Assembly (NCBI RefSeq): GCF_003860585.1
Contig: NZ_CP034159.1
Span: 1,240,001-1,304,000, forward strand
Direction of reading: 5' to 3'
DNA from: Kaistella carnis
Lineage (GTDB): Bacteria; Bacteroidota; Bacteroidia; Flavobacteriales; Weeksellaceae
DNA length: 64,000 nucleotides
Shown: piece after piece, positions 1 through 8,656 of the stretch
Layout: every line of letters begins with the position of its first letter
How positions within the stretch are numbered: position 1 is the stretch's first letter
Position numbers and translations under genes: made by a program
Notes under the pieces: generated by a model
The model's input: the letters and a program-made list of their open reading frames with translations, nothing else
Told to the model about the DNA's origin: nothing
The model's database searches: none

Positions 1-97
1 CCGCACATAAAATCTGAAGCGCTTCATTTTTTGCACCTTGCGGCGTAATTTCGCCGTGCAGCTTTTTTCCACCTCTAATTTGAAAACTTCCGCTCAT
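1..97 (-). CDS. murA: UDP-N-acetylglucosamine 1-carboxyvinyltransferase, N-terminal part (runs off the window)
   Basis: Only the first 32 codons are in the window, read leftward from an ATG at 97. The peptide begins MSGSFQIRGGKKLHGE and contains GAKNEALQIL, the N-terminal signature of MurA, where the enzyme adds enolpyruvate from PEP to UDP-GlcNAc as the first committed step of peptidoglycan synthesis in the cytoplasm. It starts 2 bases after the stop of the DUF4290 gene on the same strand, so the two are almost certainly co-transcribed. The DUF4290-murA neighbourhood is typical of Bacteroidota. The PEP-binding cysteine lies outside the window. Confidence 0.93.
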   Translation of the reverse strand, partial: MSGSFQIRGGKKLHGEITPQGAKNEALQILCA

Positions 98-99
98 TC

Positions 100-741
100 T
101 TATTTCCGGTTTTTATTGTTTTGAAAGGTTTTTCTGTTATTTTGGTTCTTTGGATTATGTCTTGGGTTAGATTTATTCGTTCTGTTCGTGGCGTAATAAA
201 TTTTACTTTTCTCCAGAGAATCTAATCCGGTTAAATCCAAACGGTTTTGCGAAAGATCTTTCAAATGGCGAAAAATCACATCATCCTGTACATGTTCTTT
301 ATTATAAACATTATATGATTTCTTCATATTATTCGCAATCACCTGAATCAGAGCATCTTTTTCATCACCAGGTTCCAGTTCGATCGCTTTGTCAATCAAC
401 TGCAGAATACTTTTGCCGTAAAATTTAAAATCTCCCTGAAGCTTCGGATATTCCATACGCTTCGGCTTCACCTGCATTTCTTCCGGCGTTGGGATATGAT
501 AGGGTGAATCAACATCTAAATCATAACTCGCCAATATAAAAAGATGATCCCATAGTTTGTGTCTGTAATTCTCTTCGTCGCGCAACTGCGGGTTTCTCTG
601 TCCCATAAAATCGACAATGGCAACAGCCATTTCATTACGCTCTTCTTTATTTTCAATTTCCTTACAACGCTCTACAAGCTGCTGAATAATGCGACCGTAT
701 TCGGGCATTTGAAGCAAGGTTTTTTGTGTATTATATTCCAT
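100..741 (-). CDS. DUF4290 family protein
   Basis: A 213-residue soluble protein of the DUF4290 family, which is confined to Bacteroidota and commonly precedes murA. Its molecular function is not known. The first 150 residues are mostly helical and charged (MEYNTQKTLLQMPEYGR start; FMGQRNPQLRD; LWDHLFILASYDLD). The last 30 residues are rich in N, K and R and look disordered. Its stop lies 2 bases before the murA start, which suggests an operon with a possible link to envelope growth or only to expression. A TATATTTG promoter element ends 6 bases upstream of the ATG. Confidence 0.85.
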   Translation of the reverse strand: MEYNTQKTLLQMPEYGRIIQQLVERCKEIENKEERNEMAVAIVDFMGQRNPQLRDEENYRHKLWDHLFILASYDLDVDSPYHIPTPEEMQVKPKRMEYPKLQGDFKFYGKSILQLIDKAIELEPGDEKDALIQVIANNMKKSYNVYNKEHVQDDVIFRHLKDLSQNRLDLTGLDSLEKSKIYYATNRTNKSNPRHNPKNQNNRKTFQNNKNRK

Positions 742-746
742 AAGTG

Positions 747-754
747 CAAATATA
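747..754 (-). promoter_or_regulatory. Bacteroidota -7 element (TATATTTG) for DUF4290-murA
   Basis: TATATTTG on the minus strand matches the TAnnTTTG element used by the Bacteroidota primary sigma factor. Only about 5 bases separate it from the ATG, so the transcript would start at or within a few bases of the start codon (leaderless or nearly so). Confidence 0.45.
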
Positions 755-797
755 TGAATTTGTAAAGGTTATCTGTTTTAGTTTTCTTTAATTTTTT

Positions 798-945
798 GGG
801 CGTGCCCCTCGCCACCTCCTTTCCCACCGCTCGGGTCGGTCTGCGGCTCCCAATCTTTTTTTTTGAAGAATACTTTTTAAGGTCAATACGGAGAAAAAAA
901 AGGATTTCCGCCTCCGCCCTCACGCAGACGAGGCTTTAACTTCAC
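798..945. repeat. GC-rich intergenic repeat of flavobacterial type
   Basis: In the 462-base gap 742-1203 a GC-rich block (gggcgtgcccctcgcc... to ...cctcacgcagacgaggc) stands out from AT-rich surroundings. It has a central run of T followed, after about 40 bases, by a run of A, so the block can fold back. Similar blocks occur between genes across Chryseobacterium-like genomes as I recall them. The short plus- and minus-strand reading frames over it have no coding character. The rest of the gap (946-1203) shows nothing I can assign. Confidence 0.5.
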
Positions 946-1203
946 TTGTTTTAACAATTCAAATTATGAATTATAATTTCAGGAAAAATTTTCAGGTTGG
1001 GGATCAGATTAGTTTTGACTAAAACCTGTTTCTAATTAATAAAAATATAATGTGGCACTTTTTATCGCGGGAAATATTTTAAATCGCACAAAATCATTCG
1101 AGACAAAGCCAGCGTAATGTTAAACTATTGAACAAATCCAGCGTTCCAACTGACTTACCAAATTAGAGAAACCATTATACTCATTGGAAATGTTCTAATC
1201 AAA

Positions 1204-1614
1204 TTAATCGACAAACTTTTTCCTTTCTTCGGGCGTGGGAATTTCACAGGCTTGTGAGGCAAGTTTTTTTCGGTTTTCTGCAACGCGATCGTAAAAGAAA
1301 TCTGTCAACCAAGTGGGTAAATAATGGAAGGCAGACAAAAGCTTGAAAAAACCACCGATGATTCCAGCAATTTTAAAGACCGCATGGGATTTCTGAAGAT
1401 AGTATGCATTCGGTTTCCAAAGGTAAAGCGTGTTTAGGTTTTTCAATTCCAGATTTCTTTCTTTTAAAAACTGTTGCCCAAAATCGGATTGTAAAGAAGC
1501 AAAAAGAAAATTATCTTTTACATCTTTCTTCAAAATCCAGTGCACCCAAAAATTACAAAAGCCACATTCGCCATCGTAAAAAACATAATATTTATTTGAA
1601 TCAACTGTTGTCAT
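1204..1614 (-). CDS. DCC family thiol-disulfide oxidoreductase (DUF393)
   Basis: A 136-residue protein starting with YYVFYDGECGFCNFW. The D-G-x-C-x-x-C signature near the N terminus defines the DCC/DUF393 family of thioredoxin-fold proteins, thought to act as thiol-disulfide oxidoreductases. There is no signal peptide, so it should be cytoplasmic. Its ATG overlaps the stop of the upstream heme-binding gene by one base (TAATG), so translation is probably coupled. The partner with a CxxCH site suggests a small redox unit; that link is inferred from position only. Confidence 0.82.
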   Translation of the reverse strand: MTTVDSNKYYVFYDGECGFCNFWVHWILKKDVKDNFLFASLQSDFGQQFLKERNLELKNLNTLYLWKPNAYYLQKSHAVFKIAGIIGGFFKLLSAFHYLPTWLTDFFYDRVAENRKKLASQACEIPTPEERKKFVD

Positions 1615-2111
1615 TATTGTATTTTAAATTCAGATTTTTCAACTTCTGTTGGTAAATCATTCATCAAACGGGTTTCCTGTGCCATGGTTTTGAAGTAATG
1701 AATCAGTTCTGCTTTTTCAGCGTCAGTAAACTTAGCTTCGGGATGACCGATCACGTAAGAATCCAGTGGCATTTCATTTTTCTCCAGCATTTCCGAGGCT
1801 TCATCTAATTTGTGCGCTTGCTTTTTCTTTGAATAAACCGCAAAAGTAGAAAAATTCAATTCCTTTCTTCCTTCATCAATATGGTTTTTCAAAAACCAGG
1901 CTAACGGCTGTACATTAGAATACCAGGGATATTTTGATTCATTGCTGTGGCAGTCATAACATCCATTCTTCATTAAAGTGGCAATATTTTCCGGCGTATT
2001 TTTTATTTGCAAAAAATCCATTTGAGGTGTAGGCGCGGGATTATTCTTATCAATTCTAAAAAATTGAATCAAAATAAATGCGACAAGCAAAATAACTAGA
2101 ATTTTTTTCAT
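1614..2111 (-). CDS. Exported heme-binding domain protein (cytochrome c-like)
   Basis: A 165-residue protein with an N-terminal hydrophobic signal or anchor (KKILVILLVAFILIQFF) followed by a single CxxCH heme-attachment site in NGCYDCHSNESKYPWYSNVQP. This combination matches the Bacteroidota heme-binding domain family, in which the CYDCHSNxTxYPWY segment is diagnostic. The product should be periplasmic or anchored on the outer face of the inner membrane and may bind one c-type heme. No electron donor or acceptor is encoded nearby apart from the DCC protein downstream. It is the first gene of the pair. Confidence 0.82.
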   Translation of the reverse strand: MKKILVILLVAFILIQFFRIDKNNPAPTPQMDFLQIKNTPENIATLMKNGCYDCHSNESKYPWYSNVQPLAWFLKNHIDEGRKELNFSTFAVYSKKKQAHKLDEASEMLEKNEMPLDSYVIGHPEAKFTDAEKAELIHYFKTMAQETRLMNDLPTEVEKSEFKIQ

Positions 2112-2317
2112 GACTTCAGATTTGAGGAAGTGAATTTACTTATTATTTTTTTAAATCAGGTTTATTTTGTGCGTAAGAAGTGACTTTTCTCAGCTCACTG
2201 GTTATTGATAAAAAGTATTATTAAATTTACATCAACAATTATTTCATCTTTTATTAAAACACTCGGTGTTATAGATTTTATAAATCGGATTTACTTTTAT
2301 AATTGATGAAAACGTTG

Positions 2318-2325
2318 TACTTTTG
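2318..2325 (+). promoter_or_regulatory. -7 element TACTTTTG of the peroxiredoxin operon
   Basis: TACTTTTG followed by CAC matches the Bacteroidota TAnnTTTG consensus exactly. It lies 28 bases before the peroxiredoxin ATG and gives a leader of roughly 20 to 25 bases. Confidence 0.7.
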
Positions 2326-2353
2326 CACTATCAAATTTTAAAAACAATATATT

Positions 2354-2992
2354 ATGTCATTAGTAGGAAAAAAATTCCCCAACATTGCGATCGATGCAAT
2401 GTCTGAAATGGGTGATGATTTAAAAATCAACATCTTCGAAGAAGCAACTAAAAACGAACAGAAAGTTCTTTTATTCTGGTATCCAAAAGATTTTACTTTT
2501 GTTTGTCCAACAGAACTTCATGCATTCCAGGAGGCTTTAGGTGAATTTGAAAAAAGAAATACCAAAGTGATCGGTGCTTCTTGTGATACCAATGAAGTTC
2601 ACTTTGCATGGTTAAACACCCCGAAAGACAACGGAGGAATCGAAGGAGTTACTTACCCGATCTTAGCAGATACGCACAGACAATTAGCGAATATTTTAGG
2701 AATCGTAGATCAGGATTTTGATTACGATGAAGAAGGAAACGAATCTTTCACGGGGTCAAATGTAACTTATAGAGCAACTTACCTTATCGATGAAACTGGA
2801 AAAATCTTCCACGAAGCGGTAAACGATATGCCTTTAGGTAGAAACGTAAAAGAATTTTTAAGATTAATCGACGCTTACACCCATGTACAAAAACACGGTG
2901 AAGTTTGTCCGGCTAACTGGGAAGAAGGGAAAGATGCAATGAAAGCAAATAGAGAATCTACCGCAGAATATTTAGCTTCTCATAAAAACTAA
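2354..2992 (+). CDS. 2-Cys peroxiredoxin (AhpC/Prx1 type)
   Basis: A 212-residue typical 2-Cys peroxiredoxin. The peroxidatic cysteine sits in DFTFVCPTELHAF (about residue 52) and the resolving cysteine in HGEVCPANW near the C terminus (about residue 177). It reduces hydrogen peroxide and organic peroxides in the cytoplasm and needs a thiol donor. The thioredoxin-like gene 7 bases downstream is the obvious candidate reductant. The upstream TACTTTTG element supports a strong constitutive promoter. No OxyR-type site was recognised. The gene symbol is left open because ahpC and prx naming differ between genomes. Confidence 0.93.
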   Translation: MSLVGKKFPNIAIDAMSEMGDDLKINIFEEATKNEQKVLLFWYPKDFTFVCPTELHAFQEALGEFEKRNTKVIGASCDTNEVHFAWLNTPKDNGGIEGVTYPILADTHRQLANILGIVDQDFDYDEEGNESFTGSNVTYRATYLIDETGKIFHEAVNDMPLGRNVKEFLRLIDAYTHVQKHGEVCPANWEEGKDAMKANRESTAEYLASHKN

Positions 2993-2999
2993 AAAAATT

Positions 3000-3308
3000 A
3001 TGTACACAGAATTAGCAGATGATACGTTGCAACAAATCGTTGCAGAAAATGAAAAGGTTGTGGTACAGTATGGTGCTACATGGTGTGGCAACTGCCGGAT
3101 TATGAAACCAAAATTCAAAAAACTGGCAAGTGAAAATGAAGAAATTCCATTTCTTTATGTTGATGCAGAAAAATTGCCCGAAAGTAGAAAATTAGCGAAA
3201 GTAGATAACTTACCGACCTTTGCAATTTTCAAAAACGGAGAACTGGTGAACCAGGTTCAAACCAATCAGGCAGAAAGCCTTATTAATCTTTTTAAAGAAT
3301 TAAATTAA
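3000..3308 (+). CDS. Thioredoxin family protein (CGNC active site)
   Basis: A 102-residue single-domain thioredoxin fold without a signal peptide. The active site is WCGNC in GATWCGNCRIMKPKF, and the conserved cis-proline is in NLPTFAIF. The CGNC rather than CGPC motif is common in small Bacteroidota thioredoxin-like proteins. It follows the peroxiredoxin by 7 bases, so it probably recycles that enzyme's disulfide. This role is inferred from gene order. The next gene starts directly after its stop. Confidence 0.9.
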   Translation: MYTELADDTLQQIVAENEKVVVQYGATWCGNCRIMKPKFKKLASENEEIPFLYVDAEKLPESRKLAKVDNLPTFAIFKNGELVNQVQTNQAESLINLFKELN

Positions 3309-3557
3309 ATGAAACTCCCTGTAATAAGACAGTTTTATCAAACGCAGTCCCCTGAAAACTTAGAAAAAACTTTAGAAGTTTTGGAAGCATTTTCAGAATT
3401 CAGAGGTACAACAGAAGAGGATTTAAATGTGACCGGAGAATTGATCACCAATATCTGCGGAGCACTAGAAGTTCATGCCAATGTTGACCAGGGAATGGCG
3501 GAAAAAGATGCGCTGAACTCTTTTGCACAAAAGGTTTTAGGCTCTATCGATAAATAA
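3309..3557 (+). CDS. Small conserved protein, DUF6952-like
   Basis: An 82-residue acidic helical protein that starts immediately after the thioredoxin stop (no gap) and completes the peroxiredoxin operon. Residues such as FRGTTEEDLNVTGELITNICGALEVH are well-formed coding sequence but carry no known catalytic motif. I believe it corresponds to the small DUF6952 family seen behind thioredoxins in flavobacteria, though I could not confirm the family. A strong hairpin terminator follows 23 bases after the stop. Confidence 0.65.
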   Translation: MKLPVIRQFYQTQSPENLEKTLEVLEAFSEFRGTTEEDLNVTGELITNICGALEVHANVDQGMAEKDALNSFAQKVLGSIDK

Positions 3558-3580
3558 GTCGAAATAGAAAGCAAGAAAAA

Positions 3581-3607
3581 AGCGGGAATTGATTCCCGCT
3601 TTTTTTA
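3581..3607. terminator. Bidirectional intrinsic terminator
   Basis: Perfect 9-bp stem AGCGGGAAT/ATTCCCGCT with a 2-base loop, followed by TTTTTTT on the plus strand and preceded by AAAAAA, so it works for both the peroxiredoxin operon (+) and the convergent lipoprotein gene (-). Confidence 0.8.
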
Positions 3608-3630
3608 TTTTGGTTTTAACCAAGAAAACT

Positions 3631-4122
3631 TTATTTCTTGTGCGATTTCTTATTATTGTGCTTCTTTTTGTAATCTTTATACTCTCCCTTTCTGTGCTCA
3701 TCACGGTCATCATCGTACTTCTTCCACTGATTGGATCTTTTCTTCTGCTGGCCTTTTGCGTAATCTTTTGCATTTCCACCATAGATTTTTTTTGCTTGTC
3801 CGGGTGGCAGTTTTCGATCATTTCTTTGCGGATAATAAACGGTTTGATTTCCTCTTAAGATTCCGGGATTTCCCGTAGGGTCACCAGTTCTGATAATTCT
3901 TCCATTTTGATAAACTGTTCCCTGGCGATCTCGATAGACTTCATTTCGTCCGTACACTTTTCCATCGGGTGCTCTGTAAACAGTTCCATTGTTTGTACCG
4001 TTTCTTGGGTAGCTATTTCCATTGTTCGGGTAATTATTACCATAGTTATCGTTAACGGCTCCACAAGATGCTAAGGTTAAAGCTAATCCTGAACCCAGCA
4101 ATATTTTAAATAGATTGGTCAT
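3631..4122 (-). CDS. Predicted lipoprotein, N/Y-rich
   Basis: A 163-residue protein with a lipoprotein signal: hydrophobic stretch then LASCG, so the mature N-terminal cysteine is at about residue 20. The next 30 residues are Asn/Tyr/Pro-rich (NNYPNNGNSYPRNG), the middle contains short repeats of V-Y-x-x-x-G and an LPPGQAKK motif, and the last 40 residues are strongly basic and charged. Proteins of this shape occur in many flavobacteria near the envelope, with no known activity. It is convergent with the peroxiredoxin operon and appears monocistronic. Confidence 0.75.
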   Translation of the reverse strand: MTNLFKILLGSGLALTLASCGAVNDNYGNNYPNNGNSYPRNGTNNGTVYRAPDGKVYGRNEVYRDRQGTVYQNGRIIRTGDPTGNPGILRGNQTVYYPQRNDRKLPPGQAKKIYGGNAKDYAKGQQKKRSNQWKKYDDDRDEHRKGEYKDYKKKHNNKKSHKK

Positions 4123-4252
4123 TTCATTAAATTTTATAGATTGATCTTATGTCTTTCAATGATAATGCCAAGATCTATAAAACACTGATTTACAATAATG
4201 TAAATTTTGAATGGAGATCTTCATTGGTTAAACTGTTCCTTTTTACTTAAAA

Positions 4253-4750
4253 TTAAATCCCCACATTTTTACTTCTGCGCTCCAGCAAAACAATATCGCG
4301 CCACTGACCATTCAGTTCACCTATTTTTTCACGTGTTCCTACGGTGCGGAATCCCTGTTTTTGATGAATAGCGATGCTGACTTTATTTTCCGGAAATATC
4401 CCCGCCTGCAAGGTCCAAAAATCATGTTCCTCACTATCGAGAATTAATTTTTTCAGTAAAATAGTTCCTAAACCTTTCCCCTGAACCGAACCATCCAGGT
4501 AGATACTGACTTCTGCTACCCCTTTGAAACAATCTCGATTACTGACCGGTTGCAAAGCACACCAACCCACCACTTGATCATTTTCGTCTTCTAAAACAAA
4601 TCGACAAAGATTAAAATGTTTCGTATCCCAGGCTTCCCAAGTGGGCGCTACTTTATCAAAAGTGGCATTTCCACCATTAATTCCCTGCTGAAATATTTCT
4701 AAAACCTTGTCAGCATCTTCGGTCTGCATCGGTCGGATTTCGTAATTCAT
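4253..4750 (-). CDS. GNAT family N-acetyltransferase (phosphinothricin acetyltransferase-like)
   Basis: A 165-residue GNAT-fold enzyme. It starts YEIRPMQTEDADKVLEIF, carries the Pat/MnaT-type segment INGGNATFDKVAPTWEAW, and has the acetyl-CoA loop VQGKGLGTILLKKLI (Q/R-x-x-G-x-G/A). The family N-acetylates amino acids or their analogues such as methionine sulfoximine. The substrate cannot be read from the sequence. It ends the strand-minus pair with the DUF421 gene 14 bases upstream, so the two may be co-transcribed. Confidence 0.85.
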   Translation of the reverse strand: MNYEIRPMQTEDADKVLEIFQQGINGGNATFDKVAPTWEAWDTKHFNLCRFVLEDENDQVVGWCALQPVSNRDCFKGVAEVSIYLDGSVQGKGLGTILLKKLILDSEEHDFWTLQAGIFPENKVSIAIHQKQGFRTVGTREKIGELNGQWRDIVLLERRSKNVGI

Positions 4751-4764
4751 ATTTAATTCTTTTA

Positions 4765-5283
4765 TTAAAATTTATGACTTTTTCTTGGAAACTTTCTACG
4801 GTGTCGAGTAAAGTTCGTCCGCGTACTTTCCTTATCCAGGGAGATCACGCTGATATTTCCATCAACTTCTAAAACCGCCAGTTTCACCTCTTCTATTTTT
4901 TCGACCCCATGTTCGCGGACGGCTTCTTCCAATTCATCGAAGCTGACTTCCTGTTCTTTCATTTTTATATTATCCACAATTCCATCTTTTATCAAAATGA
5001 CAGGATCAGATTCTACCCAACTTTTAATTCGGGGATTTTTAAAAATGATTTTCTTCACTACAAAATTTGCCGTAAAGAGCACCATTGCTGCAACCAAGCC
5101 ACCTTCCAAACTGACATTTGAACCGACCATTGCATTTTGCACCGCATTGGAAATCAAAAGCAACAGAACGATATCACCGGCATTGAGTTGAGATAATTGG
5201 TTTTTTCCGAAAATTCGGATTGCGGCAAACATAAAAAGATATACTGCCAAACTTCTTAAAGCAACATCGAGAAAGGGATTCAT
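4765..5283 (-). CDS. DUF421 (YetF-like) membrane protein
   Basis: A 172-residue inner-membrane protein with about three hydrophobic segments in the first 80 residues (VALRSLAVYLFMFAAIRIFG; IVLLLLISNAVQNAMVG; LVAAMVLFTANFVV), then a soluble domain. The FGKNQLSQLNAGDIVLLLLISN stretch and the SWVESDPVILIKDG turn are typical of the DUF421/YetF family, which has no settled biochemical role. It is co-directional with the acetyltransferase downstream. Confidence 0.85.
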   Translation of the reverse strand: MNPFLDVALRSLAVYLFMFAAIRIFGKNQLSQLNAGDIVLLLLISNAVQNAMVGSNVSLEGGLVAAMVLFTANFVVKKIIFKNPRIKSWVESDPVILIKDGIVDNIKMKEQEVSFDELEEAVREHGVEKIEEVKLAVLEVDGNISVISLDKESTRTNFTRHRRKFPRKSHKF

Positions 5284-5320
5284 CGGTTTTAATTTTGTAT
5301 TACAAAGTAAAGAAAATAAA

Positions 5321-5347
5321 AAAACCGAACATTACATTCGGTTTTTC
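5321..5347. terminator. Intrinsic terminator between DUF421 and uvrA
   Basis: AAAACCGAA pairs with TTCGGTTTT around a 7-base loop, with A and T runs on either side. It lies just after the uvrA stop (minus strand). Confidence 0.7.
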
Positions 5348-5366
5348 AATTATAAAATATTTTAAA

Positions 5367-8198
5367 CTAATTCAATTCTCTTTTCAAGAACTTCGCCGTT
5401 AATGATTTTTTCGACCTTGCCACTTCTTCCGGCGTTCCTTTGGCGATAATTTCACCGCCGTGTTTTCCGCCTTCCGGACCGATGTCGATGATATGATCGG
5501 CAAGTTTAATCACATCCATATTATGCTCAATGATAATGAACGAATTTCCTAATTCCACCAATTTGTTGATCGCATCCATTAAAACTTTTACGTCTTCAAA
5601 ATGCAAGCCTGTCGTAGGTTCGTCGAGGATATATAAAGTATTTCCTGTTTGTCTTTTTGATAATTCTGTCGCGAGTTTAATTCTTTGCGCTTCGCCTCCA
5701 CTTAACGTTGTAGATTGTTGTCCGAGCGTGATATATCCCAAACCAACATCCTGCATCGTTTTTACTTTCATATAAATCTTAGGAATGGGCTGGAAGAATT
5801 CTGTGGCTTCATCAATGGTCATTTCCAGTACATCAGAAATTGATTTTCCTTTGTACCGAACTTCCAAAGTTTCCCGGTTAAACCGTTTTCCATTGCAGGT
5901 TTCACAGTGAACATAGACATCGGGCAAGAAATTCATTTCAATGACTTTCAAACCGCCACCCTGACAGGTTTCGCAACGTCCGCCTTTTACATTGAATGAG
6001 AATCGTCCTGCTTTATAACCCCGGATTTTAGACTCCGGAAGTTCTGCAAAAAGATTTCTGATATCGGTAAACATTCCCGTATAAGTTGCCGGATTCGAAC
6101 GTGGCGTTCGACCAATCGGTGTTTGATCAACATCTACAATTTTGTCGATATTATCAATTCCCTCCATTTTTTTATACGGCAAAGGATCTTTTACTGCTCT
6201 ATAAAAGTGCTGATTTAATATTGGATACAAAGTTCCATTGATCAAAGAAGATTTTCCACTTCCTGAAATTCCCGTCACGGCAACGAGTTTACCTAAAGGA
6301 ATTTCTAAATTCACATTTTTAAGATTATTTCCTGTTGCGCCTTTTAGAATTAATGATTTTCCGTTTCCTTCTCGGCGAATTTCGGGAACTTCGATCTTGC
6401 GTTTTCCGGTCAGATAATCTGCAGTAATAGTATCGGCTTTCAGTAATTCACCGGGTTTTCCCTGCCAAAGAACTTCACCTCCAAATTTCCCTGCACGTGG
6501 CCCAATATCCAAAACCTCATCGGCTTCCATGATCATATCTTTATCATGTTCCACGACGATCACCGAATTTCCAATATCGCGTAAATTCTTTAAAGACGCA
6601 ATTAATCTTTCATTATCTCTTTGATGCAAACCAATCGAAGGCTCATCTAAAATATAAAGAACATTCACGAGTTGCGAGCCGATTTGGGTGGCCAAACGAA
6701 TCCTTTGAGATTCCCCGCCGGAAAGGGTTCTTGAACTTCTGCTCAAACTAAGATAATCTAAACCAACATCCAGCAGAAACTGCAGTCTGGTCTTAATTTC
6801 TTTCAGAATTTCGTGGGCGATGATTTTGTTGTTTTTGCTGAACTTATCTTCGACCTGAATTAACCACTCTTTTAAATCAAGAAGCGACAAGGCATTGATT
6901 TCTGCAATGTTTTTTCCGTCAATTTTAAAACTTAAGCTGGAAGGCTGTAATCGCGTACCGTGACATTCCGGACAAATTTCTTCAGTCGTGAAATGTCGTT
7001 CTAACAAGGTTGCATCGTAACTTTCTTTGTCATCGATAATTTCGTTGATCATGGGAACAAGTCCATCAAAATTCACTTTGATTTTCTTATTAATTCCGGC
7101 ATATTTTAAATCTTTGCTGAATTCTTTATGGCAACCGTTGTAAATATAATCAAGCGCTTCTTTCGGAATATCTTTCATTGGCGTGGCTAAAGAAAGACCG
7201 AAAATCTCCAAAATATTTTTGATCTGACCTAAAATCCATTTGTTTGATTTAATATCCTCCAAAGGCAGCAAACCCCCTTGATTAATGGAAAGTTTCGGAT
7301 TTTCCACAAAATAATTGGTGTTCACTTTTTTCACGGTTCCCAAACCTTTACAATAAGGGCAACTTCCTTTCGGAGAGTTAAAGGAGAACGTATTCGGTTC
7401 CGGTAAAGCCAGGGAATGGCCTGTATCGGCATCCATTAAATTTTTAGAAAAATATTCTATTTCTGAACTTTCCAACTTTTGAATACCTACAAGACCTTCG
7501 CCCATGTGCAGCGCGGTTTTCAGGGATTGCTCCATACGACTTTCGGAGGCACTTTCGCCAATAATCCAGCGATCGATCACAATGTCGATATCATGTGTTT
7601 TGTAACGGTCGAGTTTTAAATCGTATTCGATGTCTTTGATTTCTCCGTCGATTCTCGCCTGACCATAGCCTTTTTTTGCCATTTGCACGAAAAGCTCATG
7701 ATAGTGTCCTTTTCGGGAACGAACTACAGGTGCCAATAACATTACTTTTTCTCCCTTGTAGTTATTTTTAATGGCTTCCAGTATTTGTTCTTCTGTATAA
7801 CTCACGAGTCTTTGTCCGGAGGTTAAGGAATACGCATCTGAAACTCGGGCAAAGAGCAAACGTAAGAAATCGTAAAGCTCTGTCACCGTTCCTACGGTGG
7901 AACGGGGATTTTTATTGGTTGTTTTCTGTTCGATGGCAATTACGGGAGAAAGGCCATCGATTTTATCTACGTCGGGTCTTTCCAGACCGCCAAGAAATTG
8001 TCTTGCGTAGGCAGAAAAGGTCTCGATGTATCTTCTTTGTCCTTCTGCAAAGATGGTGTCAAAAGCCAAGGACGATTTTCCACTCCCGGAAAGACCTGTG
8101 AGTACCACGAGTTCATTGCGGGGAATTTTAACATCGATATTTTTTAAATTGTGTTCACGAGCGCCGTAAACTTCTATATATTCTTTGGGGTCTTTCAT
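5367..8198 (-). CDS. uvrA: UvrABC excinuclease subunit A
   Basis: UvrA of nucleotide excision repair: an ABC-type ATPase dimer that finds bulky DNA lesions and loads UvrB. Two ABC modules are complete: Walker [10 protein letters not shown] near the N terminus and GISGSGKSS in the second half, signature motifs [12 protein letters not shown] and [12 protein letters not shown], and Walker B ILDEP in both. Zinc-binding CxxC pairs (CPYCKG, CPECHG, CETCQG, CETCNG) are present. The reading frame extends 13 codons upstream to a TTG at 8237, but that TTG lies inside the TATTTTTG promoter element. The ATG at 8198 ([12 protein letters not shown]) is therefore the start, giving the usual 943 residues. 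Confidence 0.96.
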   Translation of the reverse strand: MKDPKEYIEVYGAREHNLKNIDVKIPRNELVVLTGLSGSGKSSLAFDTIFAEGQRRYIETFSAYARQFLGGLERPDVDKIDGLSPVIAIEQKTTNKNPRSTVGTVTELYDFLRLLFARVSDAYSLTSGQRLVSYTEEQILEAIKNNYKGEKVMLLAPVVRSRKGHYHELFVQMAKKGYGQARIDGEIKDIEYDLKLDRYKTHDIDIVIDRWIIGESASESRMEQSLKTALHMGEGLVGIQKLESSEIEYFSKNLMDADTGHSLALPEPNTFSFNSPKGSCPYCKGLGTVKKVNTNYFVENPKLSINQGGLLPLEDIKSNKWILGQIKNILEIFGLSLATPMKDIPKEALDYIYNGCHKEFSKDLKYAGINKKIKVNFDGLVPMINEIIDDKESYDATLLERHFTTEEICPECHGTRLQPSSLSFKIDGKNIAEINALSLLDLKEWLIQVEDKFSKNNKIIAHEILKEIKTRLQFLLDVGLDYLSLSRSSRTLSGGESQRIRLATQIGSQLVNVLYILDEPSIGLHQRDNERLIASLKNLRDIGNSVIVVEHDKDMIMEADEVLDIGPRAGKFGGEVLWQGKPGELLKADTITADYLTGKRKIEVPEIRREGNGKSLILKGATGNNLKNVNLEIPLGKLVAVTGISGSGKSSLINGTLYPILNQHFYRAVKDPLPYKKMEGIDNIDKIVDVDQTPIGRTPRSNPATYTGMFTDIRNLFAELPESKIRGYKAGRFSFNVKGGRCETCQGGGLKVIEMNFLPDVYVHCETCNGKRFNRETLEVRYKGKSISDVLEMTIDEATEFFQPIPKIYMKVKTMQDVGLGYITLGQQSTTLSGGEAQRIKLATELSKRQTGNTLYILDEPTTGLHFEDVKVLMDAINKLVELGNSFIIIEHNMDVIKLADHIIDIGPEGGKHGGEIIAKGTPEEVARSKKSLTAKFLKRELN

Positions 8199-8234
8199 TT
8201 TAAATTTTCCAAAATTTGAATTTTTGGAATTCTG

Positions 8235-8242
8235 CAAAAATA
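8235..8242 (-). promoter_or_regulatory. -7 element TATTTTTG of uvrA
   Basis: TATTTTTG on the minus strand, 36 bases before the ATG at 8198, fits TAnnTTTG. It excludes the upstream TTG as the uvrA start. Confidence 0.6.
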
Positions 8243-8351
8243 CGGATTTTTTAGAGGATAATTCGGTACGAATTCAAAGTTGTATTTAAACTCCACTTCC
8301 AATAGAATTGACGTAAAAATACCGGAATGAGGTTGAAAACTGATTTTGTTT

Positions 8352-8451
8352 GTAGCCGAAATTGCGCCCCGGATTGCAACGGAAACCCCGGAACAAGCGC
8401 AGGGAAAGCAAAGGCGTGAGGAATTGAAGTGGAAAGCCGGAAATGTGCGCC
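8352..8451 (+). repeat. Flavobacterial intergenic repeat (GCCCCGrATTG...CGGAAA...GTGGAAAGC)
   Basis: A GC-rich block in the gap between uvrA and the island. It has the same skeleton as the elements at 43681 and 47183 read on the other strand: TAGCC... GCCCCG.ATTGCAACGGAAA ... GTGGAAAGCCGGAA. The 62-codon open frame across it is not coding. The remainder of 8243-8351 shows nothing assignable. Confidence 0.5.
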
Positions 8452-8453
8452 AT

Positions 8454-8490
8454 AAAAAAAAGAGTTACAAATTAATGCAACTCTTTTTTT
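8454..8490. terminator. Ancestral tRNA-Ala terminator, now left of attL
   Basis: AAAAAGAGTT (8457-8466) pairs with AACTCTTTTT (8479-8488) around a 12-base loop. Read on the minus strand it directly follows the att copy of the tRNA 3' end, so it was most likely the terminator of tRNA-Ala before the island separated them. Confidence 0.7.
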
Positions 8491-8503
8491 GTGGAGGATA
8501 TCG
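8491..8503. other. attL, 13-bp core
   Basis: gtggaggatatcg, identical to the 3' end of the tRNA-Ala(GGC) gene at 38618-38630 on the same strand. It lies 154 bases before the integrase gene. Flanking bases differ on both sides, so the repeat is exactly the crossover core plus chance matches. Confidence 0.8.
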
Positions 8504-8627
8504 CCCCACTTTTGCGGTATTTAATGAAATTTAACGAAATCTAAAATAATTATATTGCTGATTATCAGTATTTTAAATAATTTGTATTTTTAACACTTTC
8601 ATACTATTTCAATTAATTATACATTTA

Positions 8628-8654
8628 CAAGACAAATTTTCACAACTTGTCTTG
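8628..8654. promoter_or_regulatory. Inverted repeat CAAGACAA/TTGTCTTG before the integrase
   Basis: CAAGACAA (8628-8635) and TTGTCTTG (8647-8654) form a perfect inverted repeat ending 2 bases before the integrase ATG. The same octamer occurs twice at the other end of the island (38543-38561), so these are likely integrase arm-type or directionality-factor sites, and here may also give autoregulation. Confidence 0.6.
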
Positions 8655-8656
8655 CG

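Noticed and set aside
672..923. Minus-strand reading frame upstream of DUF4290
   Set aside because: It is an opening through the GC-rich repeat and shares bases with the DUF4290 start; composition is not protein-like.
8346..8534. 62-codon plus-strand reading frame before the integrase
   Set aside because: It overlaps the intergenic repeat, the terminator hairpin and attL, all of which explain the sequence better.
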